From Jiangella anatolica (GTDB taxonomy: Bacteria > Actinomycetota > Actinomycetes > Jiangellales > Jiangellaceae): a DNA stretch of 64,000 bases. Location of the stretch: contig NZ_POTW01000019.1 in the NCBI RefSeq assembly GCF_003236295.1, positions 22,819-86,818 of the forward strand, in the 5' to 3' direction. The position numbers and the translations under genes are program-made. Under the pieces are notes generated by a model. That model saw only the letters and a program-made list of their open reading frames with translations. It made no database searches and had not been told where the DNA came from. Shown here piece by piece: positions 47,018-53,065 of the stretch. Each line of letters opens with the position of its first letter. The stretch's first letter is position 1.

Positions 47018-47736
47018 CGTGCGTCCGGAACCTCCGTGCCCGTCGCGGTGCGGAAATCGTGCTCGAACAGCCGGCGCTGTTCGTCGGTGGCGCGCTCGAG
47101 CGCCGTCTCGCCGTCCCACGTCAGCATCGTCGTGCGGTAGCGATCGTCGGGGTAGCGGGCCGGGACGATGCCGGGCAGCTCCACGGCGCCGGAGTTGACC
47201 CAGCGCGGCGCGGCGTGCTCCGCCGCCGAGCAGTAGGCGTAGCGGACCCCGAGCACCCGGATGGCGTGCACGAACGCCCTCGACATGAGGTCGGCCAGCG
47301 CGGACTTGTGCTCTGCCGTCGCGTCCACCCAGACCGCCTTGAGCTCGATGACGCCGTACGGCAACGCGCCCTCGATCCAGTCGGTGACCAGCGAGGCCGA
47401 CACCGGCTCGGCGCCGAACTCACGGGGCGCGTAGGCGTCGCGCACGGAGCGCAGCGGGCCGTTGACGTAGCAGCCGGCCCAGACCTTCCCGCTGTCGTCG
47501 GACGCGATGGCGAACACCGGCGCCCTGGACTCCGGCGTGACCACGGGCAGGGCGAGGGCGTGCTCGACGAGATGACGCCGGTAGCTGGCGCGGGCGCCGT
47601 CGGCGTAGGCGGTCCAGCGATCGAACCGCCGGTTCGGCGTCGAGAAACGCATCATCATGCCCGACGCCTCGTCCCGGAAGCCGTACAACTCACGGGTGGT
47701 GGGCGCGGGTGCGGGGGGCTTGAGGGGGCTGGTCAT
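47014..47736 (-). CDS. unrecognised protein, possibly GNAT/acyl-amino-acid-synthase-like fold
   Basis: A protein of about 240 residues with no signal peptide or TM segment. Features are a polar Pro-rich N terminus, MRFSTPNRRFDRWTAYADGARASYRRHL, VFAIASDDSGKVWAGCYVNGP, a central VIELKAVWVD, HAIRVLGVRYAYCSAAEH and a C-terminal YPDDRYRTTMLTWD. The alternation of a central strand with a long helix and a C-terminal substrate segment recalls GNAT or autoinducer-synthase-like folds, but I do not recognise the family. Starts at GTG 47757 or TTG 47778 are possible. It is first in the c-di-GMP operon and overlaps the next gene by ATGA. Confidence 0.75.
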   Translation of the reverse strand: MTSPLKPPAPAPTTRELYGFRDEASGMMMRFSTPNRRFDRWTAYADGARASYRRHLVEHALALPVVTPESRAPVFAIASDDSGKVWAGCYVNGPLRSVRDAYAPREFGAEPVSASLVTDWIEGALPYGVIELKAVWVDATAEHKSALADLMSRAFVHAIRVLGVRYAYCSAAEHAAPRWVNSGAVELPGIVPARYPDDRYRTTMLTWDGETALERATDEQRRLFEHDFRTATGTEVPDAR

Positions 47737-48163
47737 GGCATCGACATCTGGGTTCACGGCTCCGTCCGGTCTGCTCAATCTGTACCGTATGCGCCGTTCA
47801 CGCTATAGATGTCATAATGCCCGACTCGGCGCGAGGTCAACGCCGGAATGGAGAACGCGACGGGTGCCTGCCCCCCAACAGACCCGCCGCGTCTCCACAT
47901 TGCGGCGGCAGGACCAGCCCGCGGAAACCTGCCGCCGCCCCGTTTGGGACGTGGTGCGAACGTCCCCGGACGCGCGCACCACGTCCCCTTTTCACGGCAC
48001 GGCCTGTGCAGGGCGGAGGGCCGTGCCGGTCCAAGGTCACGGCTCGAAGCCGTGAATCGCACCTCCGATGCCCAGCGGCTCCGTGGTGTCGCTTTCGCGA
48101 CGTCCCCGTCCCTCGCAGCCAATCCAACGAATTGGATCTGAGCACCTATTTGCCGGTGCGGAT
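47737..48163 (-). ncRNA. highly structured 5' leader (candidate regulatory RNA) of the c-di-GMP operon
   Basis: Between a good promoter (-10 at 48175-48170) and the first gene of the operon, the minus strand holds nine consecutive stem-loops, given here as forward coordinates. They are 48142-48159 (5-bp stem), 48122-48137 (6 bp, UUCG loop), 48088-48101 (5 bp, GAAA loop), 48037-48055 (8 bp, UCG loop), 47997-48026 (8 bp), 47946-47987 (13 bp, perfect), 47902-47938 (11 bp, perfect), 47849-47897 (about 16 bp with one bulge) and 47827-47845 (5 bp). The tetraloop types assign the RNA to the minus strand. No match to GEMM-I, GEMM-II, ydaO or other riboswitch consensus was seen. The region has no supported ORF. 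Confidence 0.7.
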
Positions 48164-48169
48164 GATTAG

Positions 48170-48198
48170 AGAATAGACAGGGCAAAGAGATCGCGCAA
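48170..48198 (-). promoter_or_regulatory. sigma-70-type promoter of the leader and c-di-GMP operon
   Basis: On the minus strand TTGCGC (48198-48193) and TATTCT (48175-48170) are separated by exactly 17 bp. The predicted start near 48163 lies just before the first leader hairpin. Confidence 0.6.
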
Positions 48199-48255
48199 CA
48201 ACTACTTTGCGTTACAAAAAGTGACGGAGAGTAGCGGGATCGATCTTGCCGCGGC

Positions 48256-48336
48256 GTGACACTCAGTGATCGAAACCTCACTCTACGTCACTGTTCACCG
48301 CCGGAGCCCGCGTCGCCGGACGTCACCGCGCGTGAC
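48256..48336. promoter_or_regulatory. two BldD-box-like motifs
   Basis: GTGACACTCAGTGAT (48256-48270) matches 8 of 9 fixed positions of the BldD consensus nTnACnCWGnGTnAn. GTCAC-CGCGC-GTGAC (48322-48336) is a perfect inverted repeat that matches 7 of 9. Both lie upstream of the leader promoter and of the divergent MFS gene. BldD is encoded six kilobases away. Confidence 0.4.
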
Positions 48337-48587
48337 CGGATCGCCGCTTCGCGACACCGGACAATAACGTCCGCTGCACCGGCCGCGGAAGTGGAACGCG
48401 AGATTTTCTCAGTGATCCACGAGGCAATTCCCGGCGCCCTCTCCATTACCGGCCGGAGAATCGGTTCAACGTAGGAGTGGCCACTCGGCGGCGGCGCCGA
48501 CCGGCGGCGACGACGCCGTCCGCCGGCGCGACGAACCGTGAACAAGATCTTGCCCGACGTCATCAGACCGGTCAGACTTCTCCGGAA

Positions 48588-49895
48588 ATGTCTCGATCCC
48601 CGGCTTCCTACCGCGACGTCTTCACGGCGGCGGAGTTCCGCTGGCTGTGGCTGGCGCACCTACTCTCCGTGATCGGCGACCAGCTCGCGCGCATCGCGCT
48701 GACGCTGCTCGTGTTCGATCGCACGGAGTCCGCCGGCCTGGCCGCGCTCACCTATGCCCTGACGTACCTGCCCGACCTGGTCGGGGGCGCCGCCCTGGCC
48801 GGGATCGCCGACCGCTTCCCCCGTCGCGACGTCATGGTCGTCACCGATCTGGCCCGGGCGGGGCTGGTCGCCGTGATGGCCATCCCTGGCGTGCCGCTGG
48901 CCGGGCAGGTGTTCCTGCTGGTGCTGGTGCAGCTGCTGACGGCGCCGTTCTCGGCCGCGCGGCAGGCGGCGCTGCCCGACATCCTGCGCGGCGACCGGCT
49001 GGCGCTCGGGCTCGGCGTCTTCTCCATGACGTACCAGGCCGCGCTCGTCGTGGGGTTCGGTGGCGCGGCGGCCCTCGTGGCGTGGCTCGGCGCGCCGGCG
49101 GCACTGCTGATCAACGCGGCGACGTTCGCGCTGTCGGCGCTGCTGATCGCCCGCGGCATGGGCCCGCACCCGCCCGCCGCGCCGCCACCTCTGGCGGCGG
49201 CCGTCGCGACGCAGGCCGGTCCGGCGACCGGTCCAGCGACCGGCGCGGCGCGGGCCGGCCAGTGGGCCACCGTCCGGGCCGGCTGGCGGGTCGTCGCCGG
49301 CGACCCGCGGCTGCTGACACTGCTGGCCATCGCCTGCTGTTCGGGGTTCTACGTGGTGCCCGAGGGGCTCGCGGTGCCGTACGCGGCGGAACTCGGCACC
49401 GGCCCGGCCGCACTGGGCTGGCTGCTCGTCGCCAACCCCGCCGGGACGGTCATCGGGATGCTCGTGCTGGGCCGGCTCCGGCCGGAGCGCAGGCTCGCGC
49501 TGATGGGACCGCTCGCGGTGGCGAGCAGTCTGGTGCTGATCCCCACGGGCTGGCTGCCCGGGCTGGCCGTCTCGGTGCTGCTGTGGACCGTCAGCGGGGC
49601 ATGCTCGGCCCACGACATGGTGGTCCAGGCCACCTACATCGAGTCCGTCCCAGCGCACCGCCGCGGTCAGGCGGTCGGGCTCGCGATCGCCGCCCTCCGA
49701 GCGGCGCAAGGTCTGGCCATCGTCGCCGCCGGCGTCCTCGCCCAGGTCTTCTCGCCGTCGACGATCATCCTCGTCGCGGCCGTCCTGGGCGTCCTCGCCG
49801 CCGGCGCGGCATGGCACCGCTGGTCACGATTGGCCCCGCCCCGCGCCCATCCACCACCCCAGGGCGAGGCCTCCGACCTACCGGCCGAAGCATGA
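48588..49895 (+). CDS. MFS transporter (MFS_3/enterobactin-exporter-like type)
   Basis: A 435-residue permease with about twelve TM helices. The N terminus, FTAAEFRWLWLAHLLSVIGDQLARIALTLLVFDRT, is the pattern of the MFS_3/EntS-type exporters. GIADRFPRRDVMVVTDL is the loop 2-3 motif. It has a Pro/Ala-rich central loop and a disordered C-terminal tail. ATG 48588 is chosen, and the frame is open to 48477 without a ribosome site. Its stop lies 34 bp from the convergent end of the MRDNNWN array, which raises the possibility of peptide export, by inference only. Confidence 0.85.
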   Translation: MSRSPASYRDVFTAAEFRWLWLAHLLSVIGDQLARIALTLLVFDRTESAGLAALTYALTYLPDLVGGAALAGIADRFPRRDVMVVTDLARAGLVAVMAIPGVPLAGQVFLLVLVQLLTAPFSAARQAALPDILRGDRLALGLGVFSMTYQAALVVGFGGAAALVAWLGAPAALLINAATFALSALLIARGMGPHPPAAPPPLAAAVATQAGPATGPATGAARAGQWATVRAGWRVVAGDPRLLTLLAIACCSGFYVVPEGLAVPYAAELGTGPAALGWLLVANPAGTVIGMLVLGRLRPERRLALMGPLAVASSLVLIPTGWLPGLAVSVLLWTVSGACSAHDMVVQATYIESVPAHRRGQAVGLAIAALRAAQGLAIVAAGVLAQVFSPSTIILVAAVLGVLAAGAAWHRWSRLAPPRAHPPPQGEASDLPAEA

Positions 49896-49929
49896 CCGGT
49901 CCAGGTATGCGTCCACCGCTCTCGCGGGG

Positions 49930-49953
49930 TCAGTTCCAGTTGTTGTCGCGCAT
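49930..49953 (-). CDS. heptapeptide micro-gene 8 (MRDNNWN)
   Basis: Last copy. Identical peptide and upstream sequence to micro-gene 6. It ends 34 bp from the stop of the convergent MFS gene. Confidence 0.75.
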   Translation of the reverse strand: MRDNNWN

Positions 49954-49998
49954 GTCCGTGCCCTCCTCGACGCTCGTCCCCGGCATGAATCCATCGCG

Positions 49999-50022
49999 TC
50001 AGTTCCAGTTGTTGTCGCGCAT
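49999..50022 (-). CDS. heptapeptide micro-gene 7 (MRDNNWN)
   Basis: Identical peptide and upstream sequence to micro-gene 5, as part of the exact duplication. Confidence 0.75.
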   Translation of the reverse strand: MRDNNWN

Positions 50023-50073
50023 GTCCGCGGCCTCCCTCGGCGCTCGGCACCAGCCCCTCCGGTCCCCTGCGGG

Positions 50074-50097
50074 TCAGTTCCAGTTGTTGTCGCGCAT
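50074..50097 (-). CDS. heptapeptide micro-gene 6 (MRDNNWN)
   Basis: Identical peptide, with GAGGAGGG seven bases before the ATG. Confidence 0.75.
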   Translation of the reverse strand: MRDNNWN

Positions 50098-50142
50098 GTC
50101 CGTGCCCTCCTCGACGCTCGTCCCCGGCATGAATCCATCGCG

Positions 50143-50166
50143 TCAGTTCCAGTTGTTGTCGCGCAT
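50143..50166 (-). CDS. heptapeptide micro-gene 5 (MRDNNWN)
   Basis: Identical peptide, with GAGGGAGG eight bases before the ATG. It is part of the second copy of the 144-bp duplication. Confidence 0.75.
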   Translation of the reverse strand: MRDNNWN

Positions 50167-50217
50167 GTCCGCGGCCTCCCTCGGCGCTCGGCACCAGCCC
50201 CTCCGGTCCCCTGCGGG

Positions 50218-50241
50218 TCAGTTCCAGTTGTTGTCGCGCAT
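50218..50241 (-). CDS. heptapeptide micro-gene 4 (MRDNNWN)
   Basis: Identical peptide, with GAGGAGGAGGG seven bases before the ATG. The spacer differs from its neighbours. Confidence 0.75.
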   Translation of the reverse strand: MRDNNWN

Positions 50242-50291
50242 CGCGCTGCCCTCCTCCTCGGTCTCCGTTCGCCGGCACGTCACCCATCGCG

Positions 50292-50315
50292 TCAGTTCCA
50301 GTTGTTGTCGCGCAT
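50292..50315 (-). CDS. heptapeptide micro-gene 3 (MRDNNWN)
   Basis: Identical peptide, with GGGGAGG eight bases before the ATG. Confidence 0.75.
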   Translation of the reverse strand: MRDNNWN

Positions 50316-50362
50316 GTCTGCGGCCTCCCCTCGATCTGCGTTCCCGGCGGGTGCTCATGTCG

Positions 50363-50386
50363 TCAGTTCCAGTTGTTGTCACGCAT
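50363..50386 (-). CDS. heptapeptide micro-gene 2 (MRDNNWN)
   Basis: It encodes the same peptide with a synonymous Arg codon (CGT instead of CGC). The change preserves this frame but puts a TGA stop in the alternative read-through frame. GGGAGG lies eight bases upstream. Confidence 0.75.
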   Translation of the reverse strand: MRDNNWN

Positions 50387-50436
50387 GTCCGCGGCCTCCC
50401 TCCGTGCTCGGCTCCAGCGCAGACCGGTCCCACACG

Positions 50437-50460
50437 TCAGTTCCAGTTGTTGTCGCGCAT
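50437..50460 (-). CDS. heptapeptide micro-gene 1 (MRDNNWN)
   Basis: ATG to TGA encodes MRDNNWN. GGAGGGAG lies about eleven bases upstream of the start. It is first in transcription order. Confidence 0.7.
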   Translation of the reverse strand: MRDNNWN

Positions 50461-50589
50461 GCGCGTCACAGCTCCCTCCACCACCCCAGCTCCAGGCGCG
50501 CTCAGTTTCGCGCCCGGAAGATCCGATTTGCCCTTCCATTGTCTCTGGCTGCGTAGGATAGGATCGCCCCAAATCGGGCAGTATGAGCA

Positions 50590-51990
50590 GTGGCATCACA
50601 AGCACAGCTATATGCGCAGGTGAAGGCGGTGCACGGCTTGACTCGACGGGCGCGCAAGTGGGCCGCCGGCTGGGCGCTGTGGGAGATGCCGCGCGCCGTC
50701 GTCGTGCTTGTGCTGGTCGTCGACGTCGTCGCGGTGCTGACCAGCGTCTGGACCGCCTTCCTGCTGCCCGTCGAAGGCGCCGACCTCACCCACTTCGCGA
50801 TCCTGCTGGCCTGCGCGAGCATCGCGATCGAGCTGACCCGCCACATCGAACGGCGCCGTCAGCACGAACGTGGCGGCACGGTGGCCTACATCGACACCAA
50901 GGCGGTCTGGAGCTTCGCCGCGGTCCTCGTGCTGCCACCGGTGCTCGCCACCGTGATGGTGCTCTTCACCTACGCGCTGGCCTGGTCCCGGGTGAAGCCG
51001 CAGGCGCAGAAGCTGCCGTACCGGTGGGTGTTCTCGTGCGCGACGGTGCTGATCGGCACCCACATCGCGGTCGCCGTGCTCTCGTCCGGCATGTCCAGCT
51101 ACCCCGGCGTCCCGTCCGGCGGCGTGTGGCAGGGCCTGCTCGACCTCGGCGTCGTCATCGCGGCGGCCACCATCCGCTGGGCCATCAACGTCGGCCTGGT
51201 CATGGCGGCCATCGCCGCGGCCAAGCCGACCGTGACCGTCCGTGAGCTGTTCTCGAACTTCGGCGAGCAGATGCTCGAGGCCGGCGCCATGGGGCTCGGG
51301 CTCGTCGCCGCCGCCATCGTGGTCACGAACCCGGTCGTCATGCCGGGCATCGTCATCGCCATGGTGGCGCTGCACCGCGGCATCCTGGTCAACCAGTACC
51401 AGCAGGCCTCCCGGATCGACGCCAAGACCGGTCTGTCCACCGCCGGCTGGTGGCACGAGTTCGCCGATCAGTCGCTGGCCCACGCGCGCGACCGCGGCAC
51501 GACGCTGGGGTTGCTCATCGTCGACCTCGACCACTTCAAGCGGCTCAACGACACCTTCGGCCATCCGTACGGCGATCTCGTTCTCAAGGCCGTGGCGCAG
51601 GAGCTCATCGCCGAGATCCGCGACGAGGACGCCTGCGGCCGGTGGGGCGGCGAGGAGTTCGTCATCGTGCTCCCCGACGTCGGCGACCGCCGCAACCTGC
51701 GCAACATCGCCCAGCGCATCCGGCGGCGCATCCAGTCGGTGGTGGTGGATCCGCCGGCGCACCTCGCCGAGGCGGGCGACGCCACCTTCACCGCGTCGGT
51801 CGGCGGCGCCATCTACCCGTCGGCGGGCGTCAACACCCTCGACGAGCTGCTGCTGGCGGCCGACACCGCGCTCTACGCGGCCAAGAACGGCGGACGCAAC
51901 ACCGTCCGGATCAGCGACCCGGACCTCCCGGTCACCGCGGAGCAGCCGGCGCTGCCGCAGCGGGCCGAGCCGCCGGCGCCGGGGGCCTGA
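50590..51990 (+). CDS. membrane diguanylate cyclase (GGDEF domain)
   Basis: A 466-residue protein. The N-terminal half has about six or seven TM helices (from residue 30 to about 270), forming a MASE-like sensory module. The GGDEF domain runs from about 280 to 445 with LDHFKRLNDTFGHPYGD, active site GGEEF, and inhibitory I-site RDED exactly five residues upstream. It probably makes c-di-GMP from GTP in response to an envelope or ligand signal and is product-inhibited. The GTG at 50590 is the start. A Pro/Ala-rich tail closes the protein. It is divergent from the MRDNNWN array. Confidence 0.92.
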   Translation: MASQAQLYAQVKAVHGLTRRARKWAAGWALWEMPRAVVVLVLVVDVVAVLTSVWTAFLLPVEGADLTHFAILLACASIAIELTRHIERRRQHERGGTVAYIDTKAVWSFAAVLVLPPVLATVMVLFTYALAWSRVKPQAQKLPYRWVFSCATVLIGTHIAVAVLSSGMSSYPGVPSGGVWQGLLDLGVVIAAATIRWAINVGLVMAAIAAAKPTVTVRELFSNFGEQMLEAGAMGLGLVAAAIVVTNPVVMPGIVIAMVALHRGILVNQYQQASRIDAKTGLSTAGWWHEFADQSLAHARDRGTTLGLLIVDLDHFKRLNDTFGHPYGDLVLKAVAQELIAEIRDEDACGRWGGEEFVIVLPDVGDRRNLRNIAQRIRRRIQSVVVDPPAHLAEAGDATFTASVGGAIYPSAGVNTLDELLLAADTALYAAKNGGRNTVRISDPDLPVTAEQPALPQRAEPPAPGA

Positions 51991-52032
51991 CCCGCGCGGC
52001 GGCGCCCGGGATCGCTCCGGGATGATGGGCCG

Positions 52033-53055
52033 ATGCGCGCATTCATCGGGGCCGCCACCTCGGCCGGCCAGGGCGGACCGGCCGCCGGCATCATCGTCGC
52101 CGACATCGAGAAGGGCGTGGTGACGCCGGTCGGCGAGCCCGCCCTCCAGGGTGTCGACAACCCCATGTACCTGGCCCTGTCGCCGGACGCCCGGGTGCTC
52201 TACACCGTCCACGAGACCGAGGACGGCATGGTCAGCGCGTGGGCGCTCGACGGCGACGTGCCGCGGCCGCTGGGCCGGCCACGCCCGACCGGCGGGAGGT
52301 GGCCGTGCCACCTGTCGGTCCATCCGGGCGGACGGCACCTGTTCACCGCCGACTACCTGTCCGGCTCGGTGAGCGTGCTGCCGATCGGCGCGGACGGGTC
52401 CCTCGGCGACGCGACGCACGTCGTCCAGCACGAGGGCGGCGGCCCCGACGCCGGGCGGCAGGACGGCCCGCACGCACACATGATCGTCACCGACGAGGCC
52501 CGTGGCCACGTCCTCGCCGCCGACCTCGGCACCGACACCGTCTACCGCTACGTCCTCGACGAGGGCAGCGGCCGGCTGACGCTCGCCGACGAGATCGCGA
52601 CGTCGCCCGGCGCCGGGCCACGGCACCTGGTCGTCCGGGACCGGTACGCCTACGTCGTCACGGAGCTGGCCTCGACCGTCGCCGTCGTCGACCTGACGGC
52701 GCCCGCGGTGGTCGCAGAGGTCGCCACGCACGTCGACGACGGACGCGGGCCGAGCCACCCGTCGGCGATCCGCCTCAGCCCCGACGGACGGTTCCTCTAC
52801 GTCGCCAACCGGTTCGTCGACGACATCGCCGTGCTGTCCGTCGACGGGCCGGACGTCGCGCTGGTCGGCGCCGTCCCGTGCGGCGGCGCGCACCCACGCG
52901 ACCTCGAGCTGGACCCGTCCGGCGAGTACCTCTACGTCGCGAACCAGTTCTCCGACCAGCTGGTCTCGTTCCGCGTCGACCAGCGCACCGGCCTGCCGGA
53001 GCCGACCGGCCACGTACTGAGCACGCCGAGCCCGAGCTACGTCCTGTTCGGCTGA
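52033..53055 (+). CDS. lactonase-family beta-propeller protein (6-phosphogluconolactonase Pgl/YbhE type)
   Basis: A 340-residue seven-bladed propeller. Repeated segments such as YLALSPDARVLYTVHE, LSVHPGGRHLFTADY, IRLSPDGRFLYVANR and LELDPSGEYLYVANQ mark the blades. GPHAHMIVTDEARGHVLAADLGTD holds the conserved His and acidic residues of the YbhE family. It may hydrolyse 6-phosphogluconolactone or another lactone. It follows the cyclase gene by 42 bp but its link to that gene is unclear. Confidence 0.87.
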   Translation: MRAFIGAATSAGQGGPAAGIIVADIEKGVVTPVGEPALQGVDNPMYLALSPDARVLYTVHETEDGMVSAWALDGDVPRPLGRPRPTGGRWPCHLSVHPGGRHLFTADYLSGSVSVLPIGADGSLGDATHVVQHEGGGPDAGRQDGPHAHMIVTDEARGHVLAADLGTDTVYRYVLDEGSGRLTLADEIATSPGAGPRHLVVRDRYAYVVTELASTVAVVDLTAPAVVAEVATHVDDGRGPSHPSAIRLSPDGRFLYVANRFVDDIAVLSVDGPDVALVGAVPCGGAHPRDLELDPSGEYLYVANQFSDQLVSFRVDQRTGLPEPTGHVLSTPSPSYVLFG

Positions 53056-53065
53056 CCGGTCCGGC

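Larger units (their letters stand above)
49930..50460 (-). repeat. array of eight 24-bp micro-ORFs at 69-75 bp spacing
   Basis: Eight near-identical 24-bp units (starts at 49930, 49999, 50074, 50143, 50218, 50292, 50363 and 50437) are separated by 45-51 bp. Each spacer on the minus strand ends with a purine-rich Shine-Dalgarno 7-11 bases before the ATG. 49930-50073 and 50074-50217 are an exact 144-bp tandem duplication. It is not a CRISPR: spacers are conserved, some are duplicated, and no cas genes are present. Confidence 0.95.
49896..50589. other. 694-bp intergenic region holding the heptapeptide array
   Basis: Positions 49930-50460 hold eight tandem micro-genes on the minus strand. 50461-50589 is a shared promoter region with the divergent diguanylate cyclase. 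It contains a TATCCT box on the minus strand, near 50552, that could be a -10 of the array, and a TAGGATAGGAT direct repeat. No longer gene is supported. Confidence 0.8.

Noticed and set aside
47946..47992. plus-strand intrinsic terminator
   Set aside because: The 13-bp hairpin is followed by CTTTT on the plus strand, but no plus-strand gene ends there. The neighbouring tetraloops and promoter favour a minus-strand RNA. A bidirectional role cannot be excluded.
47737..48163. c-di-GMP riboswitch (GEMM-I or GEMM-II)
   Set aside because: The conserved GEMM core sequences could not be found on either strand despite the c-di-GMP genes downstream. The region is kept as an unclassified structured leader.
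49667..50287. 206-residue repetitive protein (HARQQLELTR repeats) on the minus strand
   Set aside because: The frame has no ribosome site, runs antisense into the MFS gene, and is broken by the spacing and by a TGA in the other array copies. The seven-codon frame explains the repeats better.
49930..50460. CRISPR array
   Set aside because: Repeats are 24 bp with 45-51 bp intervals, but the intervals are partly identical and carry conserved ribosome sites. The repeats are coding frames with ATG and TGA, and there are no cas genes.
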